Shown here: one piece after another, positions 1 through 12,103 of the stretch
Numbering within the stretch: the stretch's first letter is position 1
How the letters are laid out: each line of letters starts with the position of its first letter
NCBI RefSeq assembly: GCF_021018805.1
Contig: NC_086248.1
Coordinates: 21,212,922-21,276,921 of the forward strand
DNA length: 64,000 bases
Direction: 5' to 3'
Source of the DNA: Prinia subflava
Lineage: Eukaryota > Chordata > Aves > Passeriformes > Cisticolidae
Program-made: the position numbers and the translations under genes
The notes under the pieces: generated by a model
Databases searched by the model: none
What the model was told of the DNA's origin: nothing
Seen by the model: only the letters and a program-made list of their open reading frames with translations

Positions 1-95
1 CTCTTTCTCTTTCTTCTCTTTCTCTTTCTCTTTCTCTTTCTCTTTCTCTCTCACTTTTTCATTTTCTTTCTCACTTTCTGTTTCTTTCAATAGCC
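1..95. repeat. CT-rich (CTCTTT)n simple repeat
   Basis: Pure pyrimidine tract of CTTTCT-like units at the window edge, decaying into TTTCTCACTTTCTG after about position 50. It may extend beyond the window. Confidence 0.85.
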
Positions 96-983
96 AGTTA
101 CAGACAAAAGGGATTTCTTGAGCTGTAATTGGGTTCAATGAAAAAAAAATTATTCTCTTATAATTTCTGCACCTCATAATTTTCAGATTTAAATTATTTG
201 CCTTAACCTTAATGTGTCTAAAATACTTGTGGAGCTCAGAGTAATGAAGTCTTTACTGACACAGTAATAAATGAGTTAAGCATTGCAAAGTACTTAGATA
301 AACGGGTTTATTAAATTGGAATGCACTGAGAGCTAACACTTTAGAAGATGATTTTATGGCCTTTACCAGTAATGTAATTCTTTTTCTTGATAGGCAGTTA
401 AAATAACACTGATCAATCATCAATACCAATTTTATGACTCTTTGTTATAAAGCAGACATACTGTAATTCATAAGGAATGATTCTTCTTGTGATGCAATCT
501 CTCTTTATTTTTAAAACATCTAATAGAGGCAAGATGTAACAGATATTCTATGGATGAATCTCTTACGTATGAACAAGACATTTATGGATGATATATGTGT
601 GTTGACAAAGAAACACAAGCCAAGTTTTCACAGGTGTCAGCTCTGTTTTGGAACTTGAACAAGCAATTAACTGGGGCACTGAGGCTGCTCTGAGCTTCAT
701 TGGCTATTCACAGCTTTATGGTGCACTACATCACTGGGTGGAGGCAGCACATTATGGAGCTGTGTTCTGCCAGAAAGCCTTCATTATGCTTCGTTGGAAG
801 GCATGTACAAGAGCAAGTGCTCACACAGAAATAAGTGGCAAATCTGAGCCTTGTAAAAGATATACATAATGTGGGAGACATAGACTACAAAATCAGAAGA
901 GTTTTTTAAAAATGTGGTAGAATAAAATGGAAGAAAAGGGAAAATGGAAGTTTTGACATAGAATGAGGAAGATAACACAGAAG
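96..983. other. AT-rich unique sequence, no gene recognised
   Basis: No repeat family or exon signal recognised. An open stretch at about 648-868 (73 codons, TTG first codon) is unusually free of low-complexity sequence, but it has no ATG start in frame at its beginning and no recognised domain. I do not call it a gene. Confidence 0.5.
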
Positions 984-2211
984 TGTCACAGAATAATTGA
1001 GACTGATCTGTGGAGATCATCTGGTTCAACATAATTTTTAAAGCAGATCAGCTAGAGCAAATTGCTCAGGGCTTTGTCCATTCAGGCTTTGAATCTAAGA
1101 ATAGATAACCTGGAAGAGAGTTTAACCTGTAGGTAAGTTACGTAGGTAAATTCCTACATGTGAGCTTCTACTCATTGCCTCCTGTATTTTCACTGTTTGC
1201 TGCCATGATGATTTTGGCTGCACTGTCTTCAATTCTTTAGTCCCCTTTGCTTAGGACATCATGAGGAGATTCCCACTGGGCCTTTTTTCTCTTCCTAATG
1301 CAGCTCAGGAAGCTGCTAACCTTTTCTTCTAATGCACATTGCTGGCTCATGTTCAACTTGTTGCTGACCAGTTTCTCTAAGTTCTTTTCAGTAAAACTGC
1401 TTTCCTATTAGTCAGCACCCAGAGCATACTTGTACTTCAGTCTGTTCCTGCCTGGGTGCAAAAGTTTGCATTTCCCTCAATCCAACTTTGAGAAGTTTTC
1501 TTCATCCAGTTCTTCTGGCTGGTAAGGCCGCTATGAATGGCAGAAAAATCATTTAATGTACTTTTCCATTTTGTATTGTCTGCAGCCTTGCTGAGAGTAC
1601 AGTTTTGTGTCCATAGTCAAGGCTATTAATCATGATGTTAAACAAGATTGAAAAAAAAAATTTGACCCCTGGGGTACAGTTGCAGTAGTGTAGCTTCAAT
1701 CCATTGTCCTTATATCTAGCCTGTGTTTTATTAGTTTGTCTATGAGTATGTTATGGGAGTCAGCATCAAAAGGCTGAATGAAATACAAACAACCTTACCT
1801 TCACTGTCATCTGGGGAGTGATCTCATCGCAGAGGGCTGTCAGGTTGGTCCAGCATTACACCCCTTTAATAAATCCATCCTGACTACTTCCAATGACCTT
1901 CTTGTATTTGACATGCCTGCAAATGTTCTCCAGGATCAGTTGCTGCATCACTTTCCCAGGGATTGAGGTGAGCCCTGTGATTCCTCAGATCTTCTTTCTT
2001 CCCCTTCCTGAAGGTAGGGCAGATATTTGCTTTCTTCTAGTCTCCAGTCACCATGATATTTCGAAGAAAATTGAGAGTGGCCCCACAATGAAGACAGCCA
2101 AGCCCTTTGGAACTTGAAGGTACATCCCATCAAGCCTCAGGGACTTGTATGTGTTCAAATGTTTAAAATTCCCCTAACCAGATTCTCCTCCACTGAGGGT
2201 GTTTTGACAAT
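984..2211 (-). mobile_element. CR1 LINE fragment, 3' end plus ORF2 C-terminal part
   Basis: Read on the plus strand this is antisense CR1. It begins with the degenerate 3' terminal motif (GTCACAGAATAATTGAGAC, then GAGATCATCTGGTTCAAC). It continues through the 3' region and the reverse-transcriptase end of ORF2; the stretch around TGACCCCTGGGGTAC (about 1664) and CCCAGGGATTGAGGTGAGCC (about 1957) is diagnostic. Stops and indels are frequent, so the copy is old and dead. The element continues after the SINE at 2212-2342. CR1 encodes an endonuclease and reverse transcriptase and moves by target-primed reverse transcription; this copy cannot. Assignment is from remembered consensus. Confidence 0.85.
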
Positions 2212-2342
2212 TAGAGAATCACAGAATAGTCCAAGTTGGAAGAGACCCACAAAGATCATTGTGTCCAGCTCTTTAATGAATGTCCCACAGAGGGATCAAA
2301 CATGTGAACTTCACATTGTTGCAATTAGGCTCTAACCTCCAA
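2212..2342 (-). mobile_element. TguSINE1-like tRNA-Ile-derived SINE with CR1 tail
   Basis: On the minus strand the order is a tRNA-like head followed by a CR1-type tail. The head shows a box A remnant, GGTTAGAGC (complement 2330-2338), and a degenerate box B, GTTTGATCC (complement 2293-2301), spaced as in a tRNA. It ends in GGGACATTCA, resembling a tRNA-Ile acceptor stem plus linker. The tail (AGCTGGACACAATGATC, then TTCTGTGATTCTC) matches the CR1 3' end. The copy is old and its 5' end is incomplete. It sits inside the CR1 ORF2 fragment, so it is younger than that CR1. TguSINE1 is known as a passerine-specific family, which is the main evidence for the host lineage. Confidence 0.7.
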
Positions 2343-2450
2343 TTTCCCCCCTCTGGTCTGAGGGATTCGTGAAGGCAAATTCTATCATAAAAGAAGGCAT
2401 TAAGTATCTTGGCATTTTCTGTCTACTTTTTTATCAGCTACCCTCCTCCA
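2343..2450 (-). mobile_element. CR1 LINE, continuation after the SINE
   Basis: GAAGGCATTAAGTATCTTGGC (about 2393) and the flanking bases match antisense CR1 ORF2 directly upstream of the segment ending at 2211. The two pieces are one CR1 copy split by the SINE. Confidence 0.65.
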
Positions 2451-2454
2451 TTTC

Positions 2455-2512
2455 GATGATGTTTAAAGATCTCTTCCAACCTCAGCTGTTCAATGACTCT
2501 GGGATTCTGTAA
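2455..2512 (+). mobile_element. CR1 3' end fragment (sense)
   Basis: AAAGATCTCTTCCAACCTCAG followed by CAATGACTCTGGGATTCTGT is the CR1 3' terminus read in the sense direction, with a worn ATTCTATG-type tail. It is short and 5' truncated, as expected for CR1 insertions. Confidence 0.7.
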
Positions 2513-5500
2513 ATCTTGGCTTTAACACATTCTTTTAGAGGTATGAAATGGGAAGGAAGAAAGGAAATGTTGTATTCCTTCATACCGATTTCCCTCCTCA
2601 GATGCTTAAAAAACCATTTCTGTTTTAAAACAGTCAAGACTTCATTAAGGAACATTTTTAGCATCATTGTAATAATAGAGATTACTTGGTCAATGCCAAC
2701 TTAAACACTCCCTTGAAAAGCAGAGCATGCCATCATTTCTTGTTTCTGGGCAAACTCACGATATCTCCACTAGAAAACAATGTTAAATTAACCACATGAA
2801 CCATGCTATACCTTTCTACTAAGCTAAAAAGGCATTTAAATATTCAATTATTTATATTCCTTAAGAAATGTAAATTTTTCTAGCATTGTTTAAGCAACTT
2901 CAGTAGAGTTAGGAAAATAATAAAGACTGATCAAAGCATCTTAAATGTTTCTTTTCAAACACAATGCCTTCAAAGCTAGATTTTTACATTGTAAAAGGTA
3001 ACAAAATTTCTGGTGGTCTCAACCTCTGAAGTTAGACCAAATTACAACATAGGAGAATGAAGACAGAAAAAATAGTCCCTTTAAAGACTCTCTGAAAATC
3101 TATAGACATTACTTAAGTGGTGTACTCATAAAACTGTAAAAGAATTAATACAGTATCCTATGAAGGCATTTAAGGGATGATGCATTCATGAAACCAAGAT
3201 TGCCCCAAGACATTTTGTGCACACAATGAGCACACTGTTCATTGGTATGTACAATATAGACCAACTGTATATATCATATATACAACATACATCACAGGGT
3301 ATGTTGTAGAGGTATATGTAGAGATAGAGATCTTCCTTCCCTTCAAAGAAAAATGGCAAATTCTAAATCTTTCTGAAGTAAAATGATATCTCAAGTGCCA
3401 TCAGTTATATTACAACACAAGAGTGTATGGCAGCAACAATACACAGGCTTTGAATATTACATGGTGATATAATTGAATTTCTGCACCCAACATGACCTAG
3501 AACACTACTAAGGAACTAGAATATTTTTTTAAAAGATTTAAAGAGATTAGAGATGTGTTCTTGGGAGCAGTGAGTTGTTTCTTCTTTTAACTCAAATGTT
3601 CTACCGTAAATGCTTTTGTTAACTTTTCTAAAAGAAAAAAAACACTTAATCTGTAATTATTGGCCACAATTTATGATAATTTTTGTCAACATTTCTCTTT
3701 AAGGAAATAGATTAGAAGTGGGTAATCCATAAAAATACTGCTTTTAGTATCCGATTTTAATTTGCTTGTGGGTTTTTTTTCACAGAACTTGGCTAAAAAA
3801 TATTTACCTGCATCCTCCTCTGAATGGTGGGATTCAGCTAGCCAGACTAAAACAAACTGAATCTAAGTTAGTCAATTAAAAAAAGAAACACACTAACAGA
3901 TTAACTCAAAACATATTGCAACTTAGGAGAAAATTAATTTGACTTATATCAGACATCTTGGTGGGATAAGGCTAAACATTTCTTATTCTCTAGGTTATGC
4001 ACTTTTAACAATATGAAAATAAAAACCCCAAAATTATAATAAAATTACCCTTTTTTAAATAAAAATAAAGCACCATGAAGGAAAAAAAAGGAAGCCTTTT
4101 CTGAATCTAAAATTCTGGCAAATGCATGAAGAAATAATGAACAATGGCAATAATATAAACTTCATAAAAGATAATCAAAAAATATTGCAATTTAAGAGCA
4201 AAAATATTGAAATTTCCATCTCAGGGAAATAATAAATGAAAAGAGATGTCTAGCAGGTATCTAGCATTAATATTTTCAAGAACCAAAGTAAGATCACAAA
4301 ATTTATCAAATTAATTCATCAACTCACTTTTCTTCTTTGTCATAATACTTTCTGAATATCAATGGATTGTATTGTGGCTATCCTTTTAGCTCTATGATTT
4401 ATAAGTTTATATCAGTTCTGATCCCAAACTGGTGAAATGTAGAATATGGTGAAGTATACAGAACAAAAACACCACCAAGAGAAAGATAATACAGTCTCTT
4501 CAGCCTTCCCTTATTACATATGGATGTAATTGAGACACACTGTGATGATTTGAATACTGCTAATCAACTTAAAAATTTGCCAAACCCTTGGGAGAAGGCC
4601 ATGTGTAAAAACAAATAAGGAAAAAACATGCATGTATATTCCAAAGCTAGACAGAAAAGTTATAATTGTCACCATCCTCTTTCATCAAACAAATAATGCA
4701 ATTTCATACAGAGCAAGAATATCGAGAACATTTTTCTATTTCTCAGAATGATTTGTTACTAAAGAAATTAATTTCTCACCCTTTCATTACTTTGTCACAT
4801 AAAAATTGATCACAGACAAATAACCTCTATCTCCATGTTCCTTGAAATTTATTGAGATTGATTTTTGAAGTCATGTCAAAAATTTTGAAACAAAATTAAT
4901 TCTCTCAATAAGTGGATAAATCTTGCCTATCTTTTTTTCTTGAAGAGGATTAATCCAGAAATGATAGACAGATACTTGAAATGAAAAGATCAGGAGAGTG
5001 GTATTGAGTTGAGGTGTTTTATTTCTCTTGTTGAGATTGAACTCAATAGAGTTAAAATCTTGCCCAACAGCACTGTCCACTTTTTTCCTTTGCCAAATGC
5101 AGAAAACCCAATCTTTGTATCTTGTATAACTGCCAGTAGTATCCAACTTAGAATGCCAATGGTGTGGCACGACACACACATTTGCTATAGAAAGGCAAAA
5201 TAATGCTACATATATGCCAGTATCTTGATTTTTGCAATGAAAAAAAAATATTTGGAAGAAAGAAGTGATACAACCACAGAAAGCAAGTGCAATAATTTTC
5301 TGTCGTAACAAGTGTTTTCTCAGATTCTCTATGACAAAAAAGATTTGAGTTGAAAATTTAAATAAATAATCTGGTTCTCTGATCTGTATGTTGTGTTCCT
5401 AAACAGTCTCTAATAACATGAAAGGTTTCTCTGGAAGTTGTTAGAAGTATTTTGCAATTATTTTCATGAACTTATGGGGTTTTTTAATGAGAAAATTTGA

Positions 5501-7629
5501 ACTTTTTTCAAAATTGTATAAGCCTAGTGAAATGCTTCTGAAGTGTTCCCTAGGTTGGCATTTACAGCCAGGCCAATACAGTGGAGGAGCAGAGTGACTA
5601 GAACCCATCTTAGTGCCACTGCCCACATCACCATGCTGAAAGTTGCTGGTATCTCTCTTTCTTGGACTCCCTGGTCTACCTTCTACTGAGCATACTGATG
5701 GTTGTCTTTGATTCATCTGCCACTTCCCTCTTAATCACAACAAAAAAAGAAACTTTTCAACCAGTCTTGAAAAGAAAGTATTTACTTGTGCCTGATTAGC
5801 GTGCAGCAGTATTTAAAATATATGAAATATATAATTGGGCAAGTAATTCCATTTCCCCTCTACTCCATTTTGATCAGAATTATGTTATAACACAATATGC
5901 TAGGTAGTATGTAATCATAATATATACTACCAGTGTTTGATTTAGTCACTTCTATCTGTACTACTACAAAAATAATTTTCATATATTTAAAAGTGCTTTT
6001 TTTGAGACATCAGAAGTTCTTTATCTCAGGTATATCTTGAAACAGTTAGGTCTAAAATTCAGCTATTAATTTCATGAAATACCTTTTGGTTTGTGTTAGA
6101 AGGTATAAGGAGAATGTGTAGTCCTTTAAATTGCAATATTCAACATTTTTAAAAGTATTTTTATTTCAGTCTGTAGTTTTCAAATTAATCTTTTTTTTCT
6201 AGATTTGTTTTTCACAGATAAATCTTTCCATGCTTTAATCATTTCTATCATCAGCCTTGAAATCTGCTATTTTCTGTATAGTTAAGAAGGATGACAAGAA
6301 CTGAATAAAATATTTCAAGTAATGGAAAATCATTGCAATAATTGCAGTGTATTTTTGCTGGTTTCCTTTTTCTGACTAAAAAAATTCTTGTCATATTCAT
6401 ATAAAGGGCATTTCTGTTCAGATAACAATCTAATACAAGATATTACGAAATATATTTTTAAAATTGCATAGGCTTTGTGAGAGGAAATACTATCTTATAT
6501 GTGCAGTATTTGCATCTAGTTTCATTATTGCTTTTTTTCCTAAAATAATGTTTGAAGTACAAGTATAAGTTCAAGTACATTCATTCTTCTCTTGTTCCAA
6601 AATATAATGAACTTCTGGTGGAAATGTGAGTAGCAGGATGATTGTAATTCTTCTGTTGCATCCTGTATTGATTTTTATTGTGCTGACTTTTCATATATTT
6701 TATTTCTTGGTAAACTTTTCTTTCACTTTATTTTTTGGGCTTAATGTTGCCATCACATAAAATGCCATTTTCATATCTGACAGCAGAGTTTGACTGCAAG
6801 AACAGTTGTTCATGAAAAAGAAGTTTAGCTTCCTATTGTTGGTGTCCAAAATGACAACTGCATTTTGTCTTGCCATTCCACTACTCAGACAGTTGCTGTC
6901 AAAACTTTATAACTCTCTGGAGACAGTTAAGTGTAAGCAGATGGAAAAAATTTACTCCCACTAACAGAAGCAAGGACGTGCTTTCCAGGTATTTCTCGAG
7001 ATGTAAAATACACTTGGCATTGTAATTTCATCAAGAGTGGCTTCCAGATGAGCTATAGTTAGAATTTTCGCTGAGTATGCCTGCTTTGGTTTTATTTTCT
7101 TCTTTTTTAATTTGCTTACTTTTAGCAATTCAAGGCAGCTGATGTGCTATATAACCTTTGTGCTATATAACCAGAGAATCACTACATCCAATTAAATCTC
7201 TGAAGTAGACATCTCTTTCCTATTCTTTTATGTTATAATAATTTTCTCATCTTCCAACCACACTTATTCCACTTGTCACTTCTTGAATCTCAGTTGTTAA
7301 ATTTTTGTAGCTTCTGCTGTTCACTGTTAGGAATCCAGTTATCTTTGTAAATCTAACCCAAGTCATATCTGACAGTAGGATTTAGGTGGATTTGAGACCT
7401 AGATATTTTATTCAACTAATAATTCAGATACAATAAGCGTATTGTTCTGTGGAATAATTGACATGCTGTAGAACAAAGATTAAAAGAAAAATAGTTTTGT
7501 CTCATTTGCTTCATATTCTTCCCAGCTTCTTTATTGATCATTGTAAAAGCCCTCAGAGTAAACCTGGGCAATAGCAGGAAACAGTGTTATGAGCGAGTTC
7601 TGGGTTTGTCAAGACTTAATCTGCTTCAT
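2513..7629. other. AT-rich unique sequence, nothing recognised
   Basis: Over 5 kb of AT-rich DNA with many A and T runs. The longest open stretch (146 codons, minus, 4871-5311) has no recognisable domain and a composition typical of chance AT-rich frames. A small local duplication (GTGCTATATAACC twice, about 7144-7172) is the only structure seen. Confidence 0.5.
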
Positions 7630-7843
7630 ACTAGGTGGACCTGGGGCTGTTTTTTGGATTTGTGCTGAAAGCAGTGTTGATGATACTGAGAGTTTTCATT
7701 GTTTCTGGGCAGTGGTCACACACAGTCAAGGCCCCTTTCCTGCTTCTCACGCCACCCCACCAGCGAGGAGGCTGGGGGTGCACTGGAGGAGGGAGAGCAC
7801 ACAGCTGGGACAGCTGACCCCAAGGGACCAATGCATTATCAGA
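7630..7843 (+). mobile_element. ERVL-type avian LTR, 5' part (split by later insertions)
   Basis: The stretch from GGGGCTGTTTTTTGGA (about 7643) through GTGGTCACACACAGTCAAGG and CCACCCCACCAGCGAGGAGG matches the U3 of a common avian ERVL-type LTR as I remember it. The same LTR resumes at about 8850 and ends at 9172. The exact 5' end is uncertain. No retroviral genes remain next to it. Confidence 0.7.
7838..7843 (+). repeat. Target-site duplication, left copy (ATCAGA)
   Basis: ATCAGA immediately precedes the TGTGGCGG terminus at 7844 and recurs at 8444-8449 directly after the ...CGCAACA terminus. Confidence 0.85.
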
Positions 7844-8193
7844 TGTGGCGGTGCATTATTTTTAGTTTATTATGATTTCATATTTGTTGTAATAACTCAG
7901 TTTTGCGTACCCCATTTTCCTTCTTTATGTGCCCTTAATTCAGTTCTATGTACCCCTATCCCCCTCATTAATATTCCTTTGTCTCCTTCAGTTGCTTGAA
8001 GTTATGCGTGCACCTGTTATGTTATGTGACTTTCAGTTATCTGTCTATTATCTTTCCCGCCTTATGTAAACCCATCCCACACATCCTGGATTGGTTTCTG
8101 TTAGTTTTACCCGCGGATGCAACACCCTAGATACAGACCCTAATTGGTTGCTTCAAATTTACCGCTCCCTTTACCCCTCCCCTAAGCTTGTTG

Positions 8194-8200
8194 TATAAAA
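8194..8200 (+). promoter_or_regulatory. TATA box of the solo LTR
   Basis: TATAAAA about 63 bases upstream of the AATAAA at 8263, the usual U3/R arrangement. Confidence 0.7.
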
Positions 8201-8262
8201 TCCACTGCCCGAGCCCTGCTCGGGGCTTCTTGGGGTGTTGTCTTTTAGTTGCTCATCTCCTT

Positions 8263-8268
8263 AATAAA
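8263..8268 (+). promoter_or_regulatory. Polyadenylation signal of the solo LTR
   Basis: AATAAA in R, followed by the U5 segment ending at 8443. Confidence 0.7.
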
Positions 8269-8443
8269 CCTCTTCAGTTCACCCCAAGACCCGTCTCGCC
8301 TCCACTCCATCTCTGCTTCCGAAATAGACACTGCCAAGAACATCGGAGTCCCTGGGTGGGGAGGTGAGAGCTCCCCAGGGGGAAGGTGTCGCACCCCTGG
8401 CCGCTGTGTGCCCTGGGACTGAAGAGAGTCACACACCGCAACA

Positions 8444-8449
8444 ATCAGA
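8444..8449 (+). repeat. Target-site duplication, right copy (ATCAGA)
   Basis: Exact match to 7838-7843. Confidence 0.85.
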
Positions 8450-8451
8450 TA

Positions 8452-8847
8452 ATAACAGATTCAATAAACTTGGAAAAGACCTCTAAGATCATCCAGTCCA
8501 ACTTTGGTGCCCGTATTTGGAGGGCCAAAGCTGACCTTTCCAGTGACACTGTGTCTTCCTTGTAGTGAGGGGCCCAAAACTAAACAAAGGACTTGAGGTG
8601 CAGCCTCTCCAGTGCCAAGCAGAGAGGCACAATCACATCCCCTGTCCTGCTGGCCACACTATTTCTGATAGAGGCCAGAATGCCATTGGCCTTTTTGGCC
8701 ACCTGGGCATATGCTGGCTCGTGTTCAGCTGCTGTTGACCAGCATCTCCAGGTCCTTTTCTGCTGAGCAACTTTCCAACCACTCTGTCCCAGGCCCATAG
8801 AGCTGCATGGGGTTATTGTGGCCCAAGCATAGGACCCCATACCCAGA
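8452..8847 (-). mobile_element. CR1 LINE fragment with ORF2 C-terminal coding remnant
   Basis: Antisense CR1. The 3' terminal motif (GAAAAGACCTCTAAGATC, about 8474) is followed by ORF2 sequence. On the minus strand one frame reads through an [15 protein letters not shown] segment (complement of about 8647-8691) and then FWAPHYKED, with a stop codon just before FWAPHYKED, so the reverse-transcriptase C-terminus is broken. The 3' UTR between tail and ORF2 is largely missing, so the copy is internally deleted. It interrupts the ERVL-type LTR on either side. Confidence 0.85.
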
Positions 8848-8849
8848 TC

Positions 8850-9172
8850 ATATGGCATCAATAGCTCATATGGCTCAGCATATAAAACTGGGGAAGTAGA
8901 GGGAAGGGAGCAATGTTGACGCTGTTTGTCTTCCCATAATCACCATTATGTGATGGGGCCCTGCTACCCCGGGCACAGCTGAACCATGGGAAGCAGTGGA
9001 TGAATTCCTTGTTTTGCTTTGTTTGCATGCAAGTCTTTTGCTCTAGCTGTCTTTATCTTGACCCATGTGTTTTCTCCACTTCTGTTCTTCTGATTCTCTC
9101 CCCCATCCCACCTGGGGTAGAGAGCAAGTGCCTGTGTGGGGCATAGCTGCTGGATGAGGTTAAACCACAACA
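8850..9172 (+). mobile_element. ERVL-type avian LTR, 3' part
   Basis: CATATAAAACTGGGG (about 8880, TATA region), TGTCTTTATCTTGACCCATG, TCTCCCCCATCCCACC and the terminus GGTTAAACCACAACA (ending 9172) match the R-U5 part of the LTR that starts near 7630. With the two insertions removed the parts give an LTR of roughly 540 bp, close to full length. The same family recurs at 42265-42587. Confidence 0.8.
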
Positions 9173-11492
9173 TAGTAAAAGGGTAGAACTAAACTGAAAT
9201 GCTGAAATGCAGAAATCTCTGAAACGGCAATGGAAACATGTCAGCACAACCTAACAGAAAAAAAGCCTGTGTGCACTTACTGCTTATCATCACTTGCTTT
9301 ATTTGTGTAATAAATAGTAAGGCTTTGTTACTGCTGGGCAAAGAACTAGGGTATGCATAGATTGACTGTAAAATGGCACACACTCCTGCCCAAACTGACA
9401 GTAGTCTGAAAATATCAGACCTTTGTGCAGTGTTATTCATTAGAGAGTTCAAGACCATAAGAAATTGAGGATCCTCTACTATAACTTTCTGCATGTTGAA
9501 AACCCTTACGGTCCCCTAAGTTATTCCATATTCACCTTAGTAATTTGGGACTAACTAAACTAAAATGAAGAAATTTTTTCTTTGACTTATGGGTATCCCT
9601 CATGATAATTTCATGATGTCTCAACTACCTATATAGAATATTTAGAAGAGAAATACTTAACAGAAACTCTTTTCAGGGTACTAATTTCTTTTATGTAAGA
9701 GAAGACTTTATCCCAATAAACCCATCACTTTTTTGTTCTCAAGAAGAAATTCAAATTTGTTAATAGAATACTAGAATATTGTCAAAAAACTTAATTTTCT
9801 GTTTAAGTACACTGAAGTCTGAAGCTGAGTTTTCCAGTGCAAAGATGAAAAGGCAGTTGTATTCAATTTGGTTATTGGCAATTGACTAATTCTTGGCAAA
9901 TTTGATGGGATTTTGGGAGTGGGAAGAATCATGTCAATGTGCTTCATGTTGAATATCAACTGTGGAACATGGAAGATTTTATTTTTATTTTTTCTTGAAT
10001 CTTTGAAAGAAATCCTGCTCTGAAAAAATTATTGTATAGTTCTTGAACAATTATCATATTATTCAGTCACTTTTCTAAAACAATCTCTCTGCAAGCATTG
10101 GTAGAACCAAACCCTAATATTTTAATCTATCTTAGCACCTTTTGACTCAATATTTACAGGCAAGCTAAACACTCTATACTTACCCAGCTTCTCCAAGTAT
10201 CCAAGATATGAATGCATGTCACTGACACTATGAAACTTTTGTAATGAGGAATGAGAAAAATAAATAAAAAGGAATGAGACAAATAAATTGATTATACAGT
10301 TGAACTATAAGGGTGTATATGGTGTGCATAAATTTGAAAATGTGATTTGATGATATTATAAAAACTAACCATAATTACAGTGACAATGTGATGGAAAGAG
10401 CCTTAGATTGTCAAGAAAGTGCTGCAAGATGCAAGCTGGAATAGATTGCAGCAATGCTGTATGTTTCAGCAACAGGGTATTGATCATGCCGTGGCTTGTG
10501 ATAAAGAACATAGCTGAGACTTTCAGCCTGCAATACTAAGTGATGCTCACATGACAAAACTGTGTATTATCCTTATGAAAACAGCAGTCCTTTCTTAAGG
10601 ACTTATTTATTTTAAATATGTAATAGTATTCTTTCTTAGTGACATAATCTTTTTAGGGTATGATTTATGCCTGGAGTGTATTTTCCTTGACAAAGAAAAT
10701 ATTAACTCTGTAATACCAGTGAAATTCCCTGAAATATGACAATATCTCACTAAATATTGTAAGTCAGGTTTTTTCTCCAGAATGAACAAGGGGATATGTA
10801 TGGTTTCTAAGAACAGAGAAAACGAAGCAATTTCTTGTTGCACTTCGGTAGTTAAATCTACCTTGATTTTCATTTGCTCACCATTAACTGAATTCTGCTC
10901 TGTAAAATACAGCGTATTTTCGGAAATATCTGTGTCATTGGAAAGAGCACTTGTGATTTTTTAGGAAAACTAGTAATGGAGTGAATAGCAAGTGAGGTCA
11001 AGAGTTATTATGCGTATCATGAATAACAGTATATGCTCAAATCTAGCAAATATTGGACTCAAAAGGACTACATTGATGGATAAACTTAAACCCTCATCTC
11101 AGGTAAGATTCAGTCATTTGGGCAGCTGACTTCTTTAGAACACTTCATTTGTCTTCACCCACTTCCTGAGGATGATTTTTTGTGAAATGAATATGTTCTT
11201 ATTATATTAATATGACTAGATTGTTCTTTTTTCACAGTAAAATATTATTTTATTTTTTTCTAAGTGTACTTAGAAAATCTGTGTACTAAGATGCAGATTT
11301 GAAAAGAAGACCAATGTTTTCTGATTCATTGACAAATGAACACTAGCAATTTTTGTTCTATTGTATTCAGCAGTTGCTGAATTCCTTTAATTAAAAAAAA
11401 TTAACAAAAATCCCATTATAAATATGTCACATCATGCACAGTAATGCCCAACTTTTTTGTTGTTTTCTTTCTGAAACTTGGGACTGTGTAGG
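9173..11492. other. AT-rich unique sequence, nothing recognised
   Basis: No repeat family, RNA gene or exon recognised. Short open frames on both strands lack any domain. Confidence 0.5.
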
Positions 11493-11665
11493 TGTAATGG
11501 CTTGATCCTGGATAGCATTCACGGAGTTTCTCACTGACACCCCTCTCCTGTGGGACCTGGAGAAAATAGAAGGAAGGCAAGAATAGTATTGGGCAGAAAT
11601 AAAGATACTTTATTAAGAAAGCGAAAGTGTGCCAACCGTGAGAATGGTTGGTATTCAATAAGGTT
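11493..11665 (-). mobile_element. Partial avian LTR (R-U5 end)
   Basis: The plus strand begins TGTAATGGCTTGATCC, the complement of an LTR terminus ...CCATTACA. On the minus strand AATAAA (complement of TTTATT about 11610) precedes TTTATTTCTGCCC and a U5-like stretch with CAGGTCCCACAGGAGAGG. The 5' end is not recognisable and no target duplication was found, so the piece is probably truncated. Confidence 0.55.
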
Positions 11666-11820
11666 TTTTCAGTCTGATGAGCATACTTTTATGCTTGAAT
11701 ATATGAAATTATGTGGAAAAAACTCCGTATTTTTCAGGTAAAAAAACCCCAAAAGACCAGATAGTTTGGAATGAACAACATTTAAAGATATAAACATATA
11801 AGTGAGCATTTTAGGGGTGA

Positions 11821-12103
11821 GGCCCCACTAGATCTGCTGTTTATAAACAGAGAAGAGCTGGTGGGAGATGTGATCAGAGATCTTCTTGGGCACGGTGACC
11901 ATGATATGATAGAATTTGCAATATTTGGTGAAGTTAGGAGGACTGTCAATAAAACCTCTACTCTGGATTTCCAGAGGGCAGACTTTGGTCTGCCCCAGAC
12001 ACTGATTCAGAAAGTCCCTTGGAAAGCAGCCCTTAAAAACAAAGGGGTCCAGGAAGGTTGAACATACTTTAGGGAAGAAATCTTGAAGGTGCAAGAACAG
12101 GCC
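11821..12103 (+). mobile_element. CR1 ORF2 fragment (endonuclease-RT linker region)
   Basis: The plus-strand frame at about 11861-12061 reads HDMIEFAIFGEV, then TLDFQRADFG and KVPWKAALKNKGVQEG, the characteristic CR1 ORF2 segment between endonuclease and reverse transcriptase. The upstream bases encode PLDLLF-like residues in the same sense. The fragment is interrupted at 12104 by an LTR. Confidence 0.85.

Larger units (their letters stand above)
7844..8443 (+). mobile_element. Solo LTR, 600 bp, class II (ERVK-like)
   Basis: The termini form an imperfect inverted repeat, TGTGGCGGTG at the left and CACCGCAACA at the right, flanked by the 6 bp duplication ATCAGA. A TATA box (TATAAAA, 8194-8200) is followed by a polyadenylation signal (AATAAA, 8263-8268), so U3-R-U5 runs on the plus strand. 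No internal sequence or second LTR is present, so it is a product of LTR-LTR recombination. Six-base duplications are usual for class II retroviruses. It sits just outside the 3' end of a CR1 that itself interrupts an ERVL-type LTR, making it the youngest layer. Confidence 0.9.

Noticed and set aside
648..869. 73-codon frame with varied residues
   Set aside because: Begins at TTG without an ATG, no recognised family; a pseudogene fragment is possible but unsupported.
4871..5311. 146-codon minus-strand open frame
   Set aside because: No domain, composition of chance AT-rich sequence, no splice or promoter context.
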